64,000 bases of DNA from DASPWV01 sp046726375 (GCA_046726375.1 JBKPAJ010000021.1:1-64000), one strand, 5' to 3'; positions 43,145 to 54,257 are shown, counted from the first letter of the stretch. Notes: generated from the letters alone by a model not told the origin. Made by a program: numbers and translations.

Positions 43145-43924
43145 CTATCGGCCTGTTTCGTCATGTGGCGCGTGGACGGGCTTCGATTCCGGCGAGTAAC
43201 GCTGGCGGAGATACACCGCCAGCCACACCATGACTCCGACCGACAGGAACTCGCTTTGCCAATTCTGGAAAGACTCGAACCAGAATCTGGCAGACGTCAG
43301 ATAGTCAGTCATGCCGCCCACCGCCTGTCCGTGAAGCACCTGGTCGCTGCGATATTCCGCCCAGCCACCGACGACGTGTCCGCTCCAGGACAACACGAAT
43401 AGTCCGAACAAGGCGAGGCCGAGAGATCGCTCGTAGAGCGCCAGGATCCATCCGCCGCGCTTCACCGGCCAGGGGGCATCTTCCTGGTCGGCGAACGACC
43501 GTGGATCAGCATCGACGAGCTCGATCACGCCGCCGGGCCTTCGCGATTCCGGTGACCCCTTCTGATAGAGAAACGTGGTGAAGGTAATGAATGCCGCCAT
43601 CTGGAGAAATTCGCTCTCCCAGTTTTCGAAGATTGCTTCCCAAGGATGACCGGTCATCAGGTACGCCGACAACGCGATCGCCGCCGTGCCGTGGTCGATC
43701 TGTTCCTCGTTGAACTCATACCATCCGGTCATGATTTGGCCCACAAGGAACACGGCGAACAACCCAAGCATGACAAGCGTCAGGGAGCGATCCTTAACCC
43801 AGGCGGCAATCCTCGCACCATCCTGTTCCCTCTCCAACTCTCTGGAGGGACCGTTTACGCTGGCGCGACCGTTTCTTTTGGTACTTTCGGGTTTGTCCGA
43901 CTTCGATCGATTCAATTGGACCAT
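43145..43924 (-). CDS. DUF6766-like membrane protein with internal duplication
   Basis: 259 residues. Two tandem repeats of about 80 residues share the order helix, Gly-Trp, acidic turn, HG, membrane segment, NWxSEFL, helix, SPES: the first has GQIMTGWYEFNEEQIDHG and ENWESEFLQM (about 60-125), the second GHVVGGWAEYRSDQVLHG and QNWQSEFLSV (about 175-245). This is the DUF6766 pattern, here in duplicate with a charged linker between. Function unknown. No Shine-Dalgarno sequence precedes the ATG. It ends 71 bp from the radical SAM fragment and is convergent with it. Confidence 0.8.
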   Translation of the reverse strand: MVQLNRSKSDKPESTKRNGRASVNGPSRELEREQDGARIAAWVKDRSLTLVMLGLFAVFLVGQIMTGWYEFNEEQIDHGTAAIALSAYLMTGHPWEAIFENWESEFLQMAAFITFTTFLYQKGSPESRRPGGVIELVDADPRSFADQEDAPWPVKRGGWILALYERSLGLALFGLFVLSWSGHVVGGWAEYRSDQVLHGQAVGGMTDYLTSARFWFESFQNWQSEFLSVGVMVWLAVYLRQRYSPESKPVHAPHDETGR

Positions 43925-45035
43925 TGGAGGGTGGTTCGCCGGTCTTCGCGTCCTCTCGCGACAGCCCCATTGCTGCCCGAACTTGCGTCGACAGCATTTC
44001 GCGTACCAGCACTTGAGAGTTGGCGCGCCACATGGTTTTAAAGCTGTGCTTCGAGCATTCCGGGCGGCAGCAACCCCGGCGGAAGATGTTCGTGGCTGAT
44101 GTTCTTCACACGTGCCTCATTCGTTGGTCACGATCGATTGCGATCACTTGCGGCCGCCGTCGTCGCGTCGCAGCGCTCGTAAGGAGTGATTCAACGCGTG
44201 TCGTGCGATACGCCGGCCGAGTACGAGGCCGGCGTCTGTCGCGTAGCGGAAGTGCCAGCTGAGCCGCACTCGCGAGTCCGCGCACTCGCCCGCCGCTGCG
44301 CGAAAGTTCGGAAACGTTCGCGTCGGCATATCCGCTGGTGCCGTCGTCGTCTCCATCGCGTTAGCCGAGTACGTGCGTACGACGCCCACGTTGCGTGTGG
44401 CGGATGTCCTGCAGCGGGTTTGCCTTCAACAACACGAGATCGGCGAGCTTGTTCGCCTCGACGATAATTTCTCGTCGCGTCGTGGCCCATTCCATCAACG
44501 TCCTGCGACGTCAATTCCGAGTCCTGTAGCTGCGCCGCAACGCCTGAAATCGATCGCGTGAGCCATCGCGCGCCTGCGTGCGGCTTTTAAAACTGACGCG
44601 CACCTTCGCGTACGCCTGCGAAAACGCATTGGATGGCACTGAGCACCGACGCAACAGCAACCGCGCGACTGGGGACAAGCGATCGATCTACGTGCCGGTG
44701 TTGGGGGCCGAGCGAGCTGGGCGCCAGCGCAACCTGGGAAAGTGGGATTGCACCGCAGACGTGGGCAGGATTGACTAGCGCGACGTCGACAATTGTCGTT
44801 TCTCCTCGTCGTGACTCTTCTCGCCGCGTCGGCTGTCGCTCACGAACGTGCGCCAGAGATGCCGGGCGGCGACCCAGAGGTTCAGAAGTTGGACCGAAGG
44901 ACAAGATCATTCTGGTTGGCGAAGTCTGATGTGTTTCTGAAAGAGCTCGTCGCACGCGTCCGTGCTCTTGCGGACGGCCGCTAATTGATGCTGCGCCTCG
45001 CGATTAGGCAGTAGCGGTCGAGCGCATGAGGTCCC
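43925..45035. other. Long region without an intact gene
   Basis: Apart from the amidohydrolase remnant at 44361-44505, no domain was recognised. A minus-strand frame at 44144-44356 and a plus-strand frame at 44793-44984 (hydrophobic leader LSFLLVVTLLAASAVA from a TTG) are the only candidates. Neither has a ribosome-binding site or known relative, so both are left uncalled. Confidence 0.45.
44361..44505 (-). pseudogene. C-terminal remnant of an amidohydrolase
   Basis: A short frame reads LMEWATTRREIIVEANKLAD followed by LVLLKANPLQDIRHTQ and a stop. The KLADLVLLxANPLxDIRxT block is the distinctive C-terminal strand pair of metal-dependent amidohydrolases (imidazolonepropionase/prolidase type). 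A stop interrupts the frame immediately upstream and no metal-binding motif is found nearby, so only the tail survives. Confidence 0.6.
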
Positions 45036-45629
45036 TCAAAACCTCAAAATCAAGCCGACCGAGGCCCTCGCGAAGTCGAGGTGCCGCGGTCTCTCGCTGA
45101 CGTCGATCAGATCGAAATCCACGTCGCCAAACGTGCGGAAATAGCGAAGGTCGCCACGCACGCCGACGTTTGTGCCGAAGAAGAACATCGCACCGCCGCC
45201 AAAGTCCCACGCGGCTTCGCTGTTGTCGAGGCTTAGAACATCCCCGAACGCGTCCACCTCGGAACGGATTACGCCAAGGCCGACCAGACCGTACGGACGA
45301 AAACCGACACCGGTCTGGCCGCCGAATGGAATGCCGATCAGCAGATTGCCGGTCGCGGTCAGCACGCTGCTGCCGCCGAGGTCGGTCTTGCCGAAGAAGT
45401 CTGGGGTGTATCCGATGTCCGCCTCGAGGCCGAGAATTCCTCCGCCCATATAACCGAGGCTGGCACCCCAGTTCAGGCGTCCCGCATCGACCGCATTCGA
45501 GAGCTCCTTGCCCGAGTTGCCGGCGAAGTTGACACCGATGAACGGGATGATCATGCCGTCGGCTCGCGCTGCCGCGGGCGCCACGACTCCAAGCAGGATG
45601 CTGAGTACGAGCGTTCGTCTGATTGACAT
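45036..45629 (-). CDS. Outer-membrane beta-barrel protein (OmpA/OmpW-like)
   Basis: 197 residues from ATG 45629, with GAGGGG upstream. The signal peptide (RRTLVLSILLGVVAPAAARA) is cleaved near residue 22. The mature part alternates polar and aromatic residues in about eight strands (IIPFIGVNFAG, WGASLGYMG, GLEADIGYTPDFF, VGFRPYGLVGLGV, VGVRGDLRYFRTF) and ends in LILRF, the C-terminal Phe signal for BAM insertion. Small barrels like this are structural or pore proteins; no specific ligand can be named. Monocistronic. Confidence 0.85.
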   Translation of the reverse strand: MSIRRTLVLSILLGVVAPAAARADGMIIPFIGVNFAGNSGKELSNAVDAGRLNWGASLGYMGGGILGLEADIGYTPDFFGKTDLGGSSVLTATGNLLIGIPFGGQTGVGFRPYGLVGLGVIRSEVDAFGDVLSLDNSEAAWDFGGGAMFFFGTNVGVRGDLRYFRTFGDVDFDLIDVSERPRHLDFARASVGLILRF

Positions 45630-45954
45630 GCAATCCCCTCTCACGAACCACGTGGCTACGCTGTATTTACACGGCCGTACTAGAGCGTCCAGTACAAGCG
45701 CAGCTTCCCTGCTGTCCGCCTCGCCTGCGCCTCAGAGAACCGGGTGATTCTGACCTCGGAGTGGGGCGCTATGAAACGCCTCGCTTTCTAGGGCCGGCGC
45801 CTCCCGTCGCTGCCCCTGCGATCCCATCGGGGCCTGCGTTGCGGGTATGCGATCGCCGACCGCTCGATCCGCAGGCGGCGAAAGCGGGGAAGCTCCCGCA
45901 GACACCGCCTGCTGGTGGAATGGATGGAATCGGCCTGGTCGAGGAAATGTCCGC
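45630..45954. other. Intergenic region upstream of the barrel protein
   Basis: It lies between two genes on the minus strand and must hold the promoter of the barrel gene. No supported open frame and no strong hairpin were seen. Confidence 0.45.
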
Positions 45955-48363
45955 CTACCGTCTTCGCCCTCCGCCGCCTCGCATACCGCCTCCTCCACGG
46001 TAGCTGCCGGTGCCGCGAGTTCCGCTGCCGCCCCGATAGGTACCGTAGTCACCAGTCCGTTGCGTCCCCTCACGGCGCGCCGCCGAATCGCGATCGAGCT
46101 GACTGACCGTGCCGCCATCTGTTGTCCCGCGGTTCGGCGTGGTCGCTGTCGTCCCGGCTCGCGGCGTTCCTGCCGATCCTTCCCTTGGCGTCGGCCGATC
46201 AGCCGGTTGCCGGTCGGTGTTGGACCATCCGCCGTTCTCGTACTTTTGCCACGTGCCGCCGTCTCGCCGGTAGACGTTCCCGTCTCTCCCGGCGTAGACG
46301 TCGCCGCCGCTGCCGGCGCCAACGAAACCTTGGTCGCCGCGGCGTGTGACCGCGCCCCCCTCGTCTGTTCGTATCGTCCGCGTCGTGTTGCCGGTCGCCC
46401 GGTTCGTGTAGCGATTGGTCGTCGCCCAATCGTCGCCGCGCTGAACCGCAGTGGATCCCCAGCTTCCGTACACGTTCGATCCTTGCCGGGTTGCTGCATA
46501 AGTGCCGGTGCGGGGATTGTAGGCGTGCGCGACGCCGCGCGCGCCGTACGGGCCCCAGGCGGCAGCGCCTCTCGCATAAGTACCAGTGCGCGGATTGTAG
46601 CGGGCGCCCACACCAGCGCCTCCGTACGGACCGTAGACCGCCGCGCTGCGTCCGTAGGCACCGGTCCACGGGTTGTACCACGCGGAGTAGCCGTAAGTCG
46701 GAAAGTGAGGATAGTAGTACGGATAGTACGCCCCATAACCCCAGTAAGGCGGGTAGTACCACCCACTCCCCCACACGGTGCAGCCCCACGCCACCATCAT
46801 CCCTGTATAACCAGCGGCCGCCGCGTACACCACCCAATCATCGTCATCGTCTTCGACGGTGACGTAGGTCACGTGATGTGCGGGGGAGCTGACTGGGATC
46901 TTGTAAATCTCCTCAGGCACGGAGCTGGCTACTTGCCAAGGACCAGTGGCAGCGTTTCCCACGAACCACACGCCCTGGTAACACATGTAATAAAGGTCGC
47001 CCACCTTGAAGACGTCCTTATCGGTATTCACAGCTCGCTGCACGGTTGTCGGTTCAATTGCGGCGAACTCCGGATTGCCCTGGAACGCGACGTCGGGCGC
47101 CTTTGTTTCTTTCTTGTTCACGCGAGCTGTCTGCGGTACCTGCGCGAGGAGCACGGCTTCGGCAGCCTGATCTGTACCGGGAACGGACGCCAGCACGCGC
47201 GACCGACTGTGCTCGAGCGAAATCTTCTTGAAGTCCGCAGGGAGGGACAACGTCGCAAATGTCCACGGTCCGGTGAAGTCAGACGCGGAGAACCAGCGTC
47301 CGGTCACGAGGTAATAGACAGTTCCCGTCCTTCCCATTCGGAACACATCGCTCTCCGTGTTGCTGACCCACATCAGGCCGGTGCCCGCGACCGGTACGTA
47401 GACAGGCTCGCCCGTGAGGAGAATGAGCTCGCCGGGCTGCAGGGTAACAAAAACTTTCGGCACGGCGGATGCCGCGATCGGCTTACCGGGCAGGTTCGCC
47501 TTCACATCCTTCCAGTTGTCCTCCGCAGGTAATTTCTTGAAACTGTCGGGCAGAGTTCCTGCCGGGGTCCACGGCCCCTTCACGTCAGTGGCCTTCAGCC
47601 AGGTCACGTCGTTGCGCAGGTAATACGTGTTGGTCGGCGCGTACTGGAACAGATCCCAGTTCGTGTTCACGGCGTACTTCAAGTCGTTTTCCTTGATCGG
47701 ACTCCAGATCGGTTCGCCATCGAGATTGACGATCACGGCGGGCGTCTTGCTGAAAAAAATCGGCGGTGGGTCCGCTTTGATGCCCTCAACGTTCTTCGGC
47801 ACGATTTGACTCTTATCCAGATTCGCCAGCACCCGATCCAGACCGATGACTGGTTCGCCTTCGGGAATCGCTTTGCCAATCTGCTCGGTTACCTCGCGGA
47901 CCTGCTCTTTCTCCAGGCCCTGGAAGTTGGCTTCGGTGATCTTCAGTCCCGCGAAGTTGACCAGCCGCTCGGCCACGGAAACTTTCGTCTCCGCTTCGAG
48001 CTTCACCGTGCCCATCGTGGGCTTGTCACCGGTTTTCGGGCGATACGATACGGCGCTGAACGCCACGAGGTGTGTCTGTCGATCCCAGCTGGCGATTTGT
48101 GGCTGATACATCAGGATCGTGCCGCCGCTGTCCAGACTGTACATACGTGGCCAGCCGCCATCGATCGGAGTAGCAGGTGCCGGCGCCGGCGCCTTCGGCG
48201 GTGTGCTCGCCTGTGTGGGTTTCGCTGGCTCCTGGGGCGAAGGAACCGGCGGTCTGGTGGCCGTTTGGGCTGCGGCCCCCACGATCGGCGCCGACGGTTG
48301 CACCAGCAAGCTCACGACCGCCGCGATCGCTGCGCTCCGCCCCGCGCGAATTCTGTGCTTCAT
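45955..48363 (-). CDS. Large secreted protein, carbohydrate-binding family V/XII-like
   Basis: 802 residues from ATG 48363. A signal peptide (AAIAAVVSLLVQPSAPIVGA) is followed by a Pro/Ala/Thr linker (about 35-70). The main body (70-520) has repeated blocks with FRMGRTGTVYYLVTGRWFSA, VFKVGDLYYMCYQGVWFVGN and LFQYAPTNTYYLRNDVTWLK, each followed by GPW. The last 250 residues are low-complexity: Tyr/Gly/Trp-rich segments, then NPWTGAYGR and two NPRTGTYA repeats with WGPYG, and an Arg/Gly-rich tail ending GGGRRR. The body repeats resemble proteins annotated as carbohydrate-binding family V/XII. Where it acts outside the cytoplasmic membrane is not clear. Confidence 0.75.
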   Translation of the reverse strand: MKHRIRAGRSAAIAAVVSLLVQPSAPIVGAAAQTATRPPVPSPQEPAKPTQASTPPKAPAPAPATPIDGGWPRMYSLDSGGTILMYQPQIASWDRQTHLVAFSAVSYRPKTGDKPTMGTVKLEAETKVSVAERLVNFAGLKITEANFQGLEKEQVREVTEQIGKAIPEGEPVIGLDRVLANLDKSQIVPKNVEGIKADPPPIFFSKTPAVIVNLDGEPIWSPIKENDLKYAVNTNWDLFQYAPTNTYYLRNDVTWLKATDVKGPWTPAGTLPDSFKKLPAEDNWKDVKANLPGKPIAASAVPKVFVTLQPGELILLTGEPVYVPVAGTGLMWVSNTESDVFRMGRTGTVYYLVTGRWFSASDFTGPWTFATLSLPADFKKISLEHSRSRVLASVPGTDQAAEAVLLAQVPQTARVNKKETKAPDVAFQGNPEFAAIEPTTVQRAVNTDKDVFKVGDLYYMCYQGVWFVGNAATGPWQVASSVPEEIYKIPVSSPAHHVTYVTVEDDDDDWVVYAAAAGYTGMMVAWGCTVWGSGWYYPPYWGYGAYYPYYYPHFPTYGYSAWYNPWTGAYGRSAAVYGPYGGAGVGARYNPRTGTYARGAAAWGPYGARGVAHAYNPRTGTYAATRQGSNVYGSWGSTAVQRGDDWATTNRYTNRATGNTTRTIRTDEGGAVTRRGDQGFVGAGSGGDVYAGRDGNVYRRDGGTWQKYENGGWSNTDRQPADRPTPREGSAGTPRAGTTATTPNRGTTDGGTVSQLDRDSAARREGTQRTGDYGTYRGGSGTRGTGSYRGGGGMRGGGGRRR

Positions 48364-48418
48364 CGGTTCTGCATCCTTCCTCGGAGGGCGTCCCGCTCTC
48401 CTGCTGCACTCGAACGAG

Positions 48419-48765
48419 TTACGACGACAAGCCCGCGCGCGCATCACTCAGCGCCGGCTCGCCAAAGAACTCCACCGGGGCGTTCCGCAAGTCCGCGCCG
48501 CCAAACATCAGCGCCTCCGTCCGCCACCGCTGGGGTCCGACGATGGCAATTCGGTCGATCCGGTCGCCGTGGCGCAGAGAGAACGAGAGGTCGCTCCAAT
48601 TGCCCTCCGACGCCCAGCCCTCGAATTCCCGCAGAAGGACCATGAGCCTGAGCGAGCCGAGACGGTCGATTTCGGCCACAAGCCGTTGCTGGCACAGGTC
48701 CATGTCGCCTTGCGCAAGAGACCGCGGAATTCGAGGTTGTAGACGTTGCCGCGCTCGTGCGTCAT
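48419..48765 (-). pseudogene. SpoIIAA-like (STAS-fold) protein with one-base frameshift
   Basis: ATG 48765 begins a frame with GNVYNLEFRGLLRKA. At about 48707 the homology moves one base, continuing as MDLCQQRLVAEIDRLGSLRL, then LREFEGWASEGNWSDLSFSL, RIAIVGPQRW and ALSDARAGL to the stop at 48419. Together they form a full-length SpoIIAA-like domain (PF11964 type, about 116 residues). The total length of 347 bp is one short of a multiple of three, so a single missing base explains the break. It could be a recent mutation or a sequencing error. The family is small, cytosolic and of unclear function. Confidence 0.7.
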
Positions 48766-49104
48766 CGTGATCGCCACATTGGTCCTGTGCTGGTTCGCCG
48801 CGCGCGACGCGGAGCGCGCAGATCGAATCCCAAGAGCGTGCAGAGCAGGGTCCGTGCCGACGCGCCTTTCTCGCTCCCGGCCCCGAAATACCACATCCGG
48901 TGGGCGTTTGGCGACGACCGCCCGCCGCCCCCTCCGGTCGCCGCGGGATCGGACCTCCGATAGACCGGAGTTCCTACGGGATGACGGGTGGCCGCCCCGC
49001 GAACCGGCGGTCAGTTCTCGCGCTCCACCGACGAAGACCGGCACGGATCGACACTTGCAGCCGGCCCCGTCCAGATCGAACTCGCTATAACGAAAGGAAA
49101 GCCA
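48766..49104. other. Divergent intergenic region, no gene recognised
   Basis: It separates the SpoIIAA-like gene from the secreted-protein cluster. Short Pro/Arg-rich frames are present but have no domain. An AAAGGAAA site at its end serves the next gene. Confidence 0.45.
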
Positions 49105-49653
49105 ATGCAGAGAAAGTATGTGGTGCTGGCGCTTGCCGCCCTGCTGATTCCGGCGCTCGTTCTTGCCCAGAAGACCAGCTACGACTACGACAAGTCGGCG
49201 AACTTCGGGTCGTACAAAACCTACGCGCACAAGGACGGGACGAAGGTGGGCCAGCCGCTCATCGACAATCGCATCGTGGCGGCGATCGACGCAGAACTCG
49301 CGGCCAAGGGTTTCACGAAAACCGAGTCGAACCCGGACGTGTACGTCGTCTATCACGTGGCCTTCGACAAGCAGAAGGACATCTCGACCTTCAGCTCGGG
49401 GGGCGGCGGCTATGGTCCCTACGGGTGGGGCTGGGGCGGCGGGTGGGCCGGCGGCACGACGACCACCTCGGTGCGCGACATCCTGATTGGCACGCTCGTG
49501 GTCGACGTGGCTGACGCCAAGAAGTCACAGGTTGTCTGGCGCGGAATGGGCGTCAAGGAAGTCGATACCCAGGCCAAGCCTGAGAAGCGTGACAAGAGCA
49601 TCACCAACGCAATGAAGAAGATCTTCAAGAACTATCCGCCGAAGACGACCTAA
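49105..49653 (+). CDS. DUF4136-type secreted protein
   Basis: 182 residues from ATG 49105, with AAAGGAAA 6 nt upstream. The signal peptide (YVVLALAALLIPALVLAQ) is cleaved near residue 22. The mature start YDYDKSANFGSYKTYAH, then DNRIVAAIDAELAAKGFTKT, DVYVVYHVAFD and VWRGMGVKEV are the DUF4136 pattern. A Gly/Trp-rich loop (GYGPYGWGWGGGWAGG, about 103-118) is inserted in the middle, as in several family members. There is no lipobox Cys, so it is probably soluble in the periplasm. Function unknown. First of three closely spaced secreted-protein genes. Confidence 0.85.
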   Translation: MQRKYVVLALAALLIPALVLAQKTSYDYDKSANFGSYKTYAHKDGTKVGQPLIDNRIVAAIDAELAAKGFTKTESNPDVYVVYHVAFDKQKDISTFSSGGGGYGPYGWGWGGGWAGGTTTTSVRDILIGTLVVDVADAKKSQVVWRGMGVKEVDTQAKPEKRDKSITNAMKKIFKNYPPKTT

Positions 49654-49690
49654 GCCGGCGCGGGAGCAACGGCATCTGGAGGGCACGATC

Positions 49691-50185
49691 GTGATTCGCA
49701 GAACCACGGCCACACTGTTCCTGTTTCTTGTCGCCGCTGCGTCGGTGGTCGCGCAATCGCCGCAGTCCGCCGAGACGAAGACGCTCAACCTCACGGCGTA
49801 TGCGGAGCTGCTGCGCAGCGACGTGCGAACCCAGAAGGTCGCCATCCTCACCGAGGTCATGGGTTTCACCGAGAAGGAGGATGCGGCGTTCTGGCCGATC
49901 TACCGGGAGTACGACGTCGAGCTGGGAAAACTCGGGGACGAACGCGCGGCGCTGATTGCCGAATACGCCGCCAACTACTCCAAGCTGACGGATGAAGTCG
50001 CCGCGAAGCTCGCCAGCCGCGCGCTCGATCTGGAGGCCCGGCGGCAGGGGGTGAAGGCAAAGTACTACGAACGGATTAAGACGGCGTTGTCACCTCGCAC
50101 GGCGCTGCGATTTCTGCAGGTCGAGCATCAGCTGCTGCTGCTGATCGACCTGCAGATCTCGGCCTCGCTGCCCATCGCTCAGTAA
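49691..50185 (+). CDS. Small secreted helical protein
   Basis: 164 residues starting at GTG 49691, supported by GGAGGG about 9 nt upstream. The signal peptide ends near VVAQ (residue 22). The mature protein is helical and charged, with TEVMGFTEKEDAAFWPIYRE (about 55-74), AALIAEYAANYSKLTDEVAA and YYERIKTALSPRTALRFLQV. The FW-x-IY-xEY pattern and helix layout recall periplasmic Spy/CpxP-like or DUF-type stress proteins, but I cannot assign a family. It sits 37 bp after the DUF4136 gene and 20 bp before the next gene, so the three are likely one operon. Confidence 0.75.
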   Translation: MIRRTTATLFLFLVAAASVVAQSPQSAETKTLNLTAYAELLRSDVRTQKVAILTEVMGFTEKEDAAFWPIYREYDVELGKLGDERAALIAEYAANYSKLTDEVAAKLASRALDLEARRQGVKAKYYERIKTALSPRTALRFLQVEHQLLLLIDLQISASLPIAQ

Positions 50186-50205
50186 CGGGAGAGAGAGAAA
50201 CTGCA

Positions 50206-50991
50206 ATGAGGACCCGGCTCGTTTACTGCATCGCTGCGGCGCTCGTCGTCGCAGCCGGCGTTTCGCTCTCGGCAGATCGTGTCCGGCTGCGATCCGGCAA
50301 GGTTATCGAGGGGTTGTTCATGGGCGGCGACAGCAAGACTGTTCGCGTGCTGCTCGATAACGGCCAGGTATCCGAGATTCGCCTCGAAGACACCGTCGCC
50401 GTCGAGTTCGACGTACGGAAGCCTCCGGCGCCCCCCGCCAGTCCGCCGCGGGCGCCTGCACCGGCGGCGAAAGCCGCGCCTGTCAGCGTCACGGTCCCGG
50501 CCGGGACAGCCGTGAACGTCCGCTTGACGCAGGCGATCGACGTCGACGTCTCCAAGGCCGGACAGACGTTCAAGGCGATCGTGGACGATCCAGTCATGAT
50601 CGGCGGATCGATCGTCATTCCGCGCGGCGCGTCGGCGGTACTGCAGGCCGTTCAGGTGGAGCAGTCGGGCAAGATGAAGGGCAGCGACAAGATCTCCTTG
50701 AAGATGAACTCCATCGGTTTCGGTGGACGGGTCTATGAAGTCGCCACCGCGTACGTGGAATCGAAAGGCAAAGGCGAAGGCAAGCGCACCGCGCGTAAAG
50801 TGGGCGGCGGCGCGGGCCTCGGCGCCATCGTCGGTGGCATTGCCGGCGGCGGATCGGGCGCCGCGATCGGCGCTGCCGTTGGCGGCGCGACCGGAGCGGC
50901 GGTCGCCAGCGGCGGCGAAGAGCACCTGCAAATCCCTGCGGAAACGCGCCTACAGTTTCAGCTGAGCGGCGCCGTCAATATCCAGCGCTGA
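50206..50991 (+). CDS. Secreted protein with C-terminal glycine zipper
   Basis: 261 residues. A signal peptide (LVYCIAAALVVAAGVSLSA) is followed by a small beta domain RVRLRSGKVIEGLFMGGDSK and IRLEDTVAVEF, of the type found in proteins that respond to chromatin-free surfaces and often described as SH3/Sm-like. A Pro/Ala linker (about 70-90) leads to a beta-rich domain (PAGTAVNVRLTQAIDVDVSK, IPRGASAVLQAVQVEQSGKM). A glycine-zipper helix pair (GGGAGLGAIVGGIAGGGSGA, about 197-216) follows and could insert in a membrane. Last of the three-gene secreted cluster. Role unknown, probably envelope-linked. Confidence 0.75.
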   Translation: MRTRLVYCIAAALVVAAGVSLSADRVRLRSGKVIEGLFMGGDSKTVRVLLDNGQVSEIRLEDTVAVEFDVRKPPAPPASPPRAPAPAAKAAPVSVTVPAGTAVNVRLTQAIDVDVSKAGQTFKAIVDDPVMIGGSIVIPRGASAVLQAVQVEQSGKMKGSDKISLKMNSIGFGGRVYEVATAYVESKGKGEGKRTARKVGGGAGLGAIVGGIAGGGSGAAIGAAVGGATGAAVASGGEEHLQIPAETRLQFQLSGAVNIQR

Positions 50992-51031
50992 AGTCCGGAC
51001 ACCGGGGCTGCAGATCCCACGCCGCTGCGAT

Positions 51032-52090
51032 CTACGACGCCAGCGGTCGCTTGAGACCGAGCTTGAACATCCGGGTCTCCAGCGTTGTCGGACGCAGTCC
51101 CAGCCGTTCTGCGGCTCCGCCGGCGCCGCGAATGCGCCACCCCGTGGACTCGAGCACGCGGTGAATGTGTTCCCGCTGAACGTCGGCCAGCTTCTCGCTG
51201 CGGGGTCCCGCTGAGACAACCGACATGCCCGGCATCGGGATCGTGAGCTTCGGCCCGGTCGCGAGGATTATGGCGCGTTCGACCACATTGCGCAGTTCCC
51301 GAATGTTGCCGGGCCACGCATAGCGCTGCAGCAACGCGAGGTTCTCGCACGAGATCGACTCGATGCGCTTGCCGAACGCAGTCGCGAACTCGCGAACGAA
51401 CCGCCAGATCAGCGGCGGGATGTCCTCTACCCGCTCGCGCAACGGCGGTACCCGAATCGGGAACACATTGAGCCGGTAGAACAGGTCCTCACGGAAGGCC
51501 CGCTCCGCGACGCGCTGTTCGAGATTGCGATTCGTCGCCGCCATCACGCGCGTGTCCACGCGAATGGGTTGCGGGCTGCCGAGGCGTTCGAACTGCCGCT
51601 CCTCGAGCACGCGCAGCAGCTTGACCTGAACTTCTCCGGCCAGCTCGCCAATCTCGTCGAGGAAAATCGTTGACTGATTGGCGAGCTCGAAACGTCCGAT
51701 CTGCCGCGTGTGGGCATCGGTAAATGCGCCGCGCTCACGGCCGAACAATTCGCTTTCCATCAACGTGGCCGGGATCGCCGCGCAATTGACCCGTACCATC
51801 TTGCGGGCTCTCCGGGCACTCAGCCCGTGGATCTCGGTCGCGAACAGCTCCTTGCCTGTCCCGGTTTCGCCGAGCAGCAGCACCGTGGAATCGGTCGCGG
51901 CCACCTGGCGCACTTGTTCCATCACGTGCCGCATCGCCGCGCTCTGCCCGACCACCGCGCCGGATTCCGGCCAGTCGCCGTCCAGTCGGACGGGGTTGTC
52001 CGGTCGCCCGTTGAAGATGGCGCGCCCCGAGGCCAGGCCAATGGTTTTTTGCAGAGCGGTTGCAACAGATTCGGGGACGCTCGCTGGCAT
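51032..52090 (-). CDS. Sigma-54-type AAA+ activator lacking a sensor domain, GAFTDA variant
   Basis: 352 residues from ATG 52090 with AGGAG upstream. After about 45 residues without a recognisable sensor domain, the AAA+ core starts: Walker A GETGTGKE (74-81), then GAFTDA (121-126), Walker B IFLDEIGE, and NIRELRNVVERAI. A FhlA-like C-terminal HTH (GGAAERLGLRPTTLETRM) follows. The core is closely similar to that of the neighbour at 52213. GAFTGA is the loop that contacts sigma-54; here its fifth residue is Asp. It may therefore be a weak or special activator, or depend on the paralogue in mixed hexamers. It follows the neighbour by 122 bp. Confidence 0.85.
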   Translation of the reverse strand: MPASVPESVATALQKTIGLASGRAIFNGRPDNPVRLDGDWPESGAVVGQSAAMRHVMEQVRQVAATDSTVLLLGETGTGKELFATEIHGLSARRARKMVRVNCAAIPATLMESELFGRERGAFTDAHTRQIGRFELANQSTIFLDEIGELAGEVQVKLLRVLEERQFERLGSPQPIRVDTRVMAATNRNLEQRVAERAFREDLFYRLNVFPIRVPPLRERVEDIPPLIWRFVREFATAFGKRIESISCENLALLQRYAWPGNIRELRNVVERAIILATGPKLTIPMPGMSVVSAGPRSEKLADVQREHIHRVLESTGWRIRGAGGAAERLGLRPTTLETRMFKLGLKRPLAS

Positions 52091-52212
52091 TGGAGATCTC
52101 CTGAGAGCAACGACGCTTCTATCATCCCACAGCAAATCCCGCGCCGTCACAGGGTGTTTCTGCACGGAGAGTGAAACCTGACGACGAAGAGGGCGATGAG
52201 AGCGATGCAGGG

Positions 52213-54213
<2,001 letters not shown>

Positions 54214-54257
54214 GTGCAAGTCCGACCGCCGGAGAACGCCAGTGCGTCTGGGGAAAT

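Noticed and set aside
44793..44984. Plus-strand frame with a hydrophobic leader from a TTG
   Set aside because: No ribosome-binding site and no family similarity; too short to support.
45847..47532. Plus-strand frame of 561 codons opposite the carbohydrate-binding-like gene
   Set aside because: Low-complexity Arg/Val/Ala sequence that mirrors the repeat tail of the real gene; no start signal.
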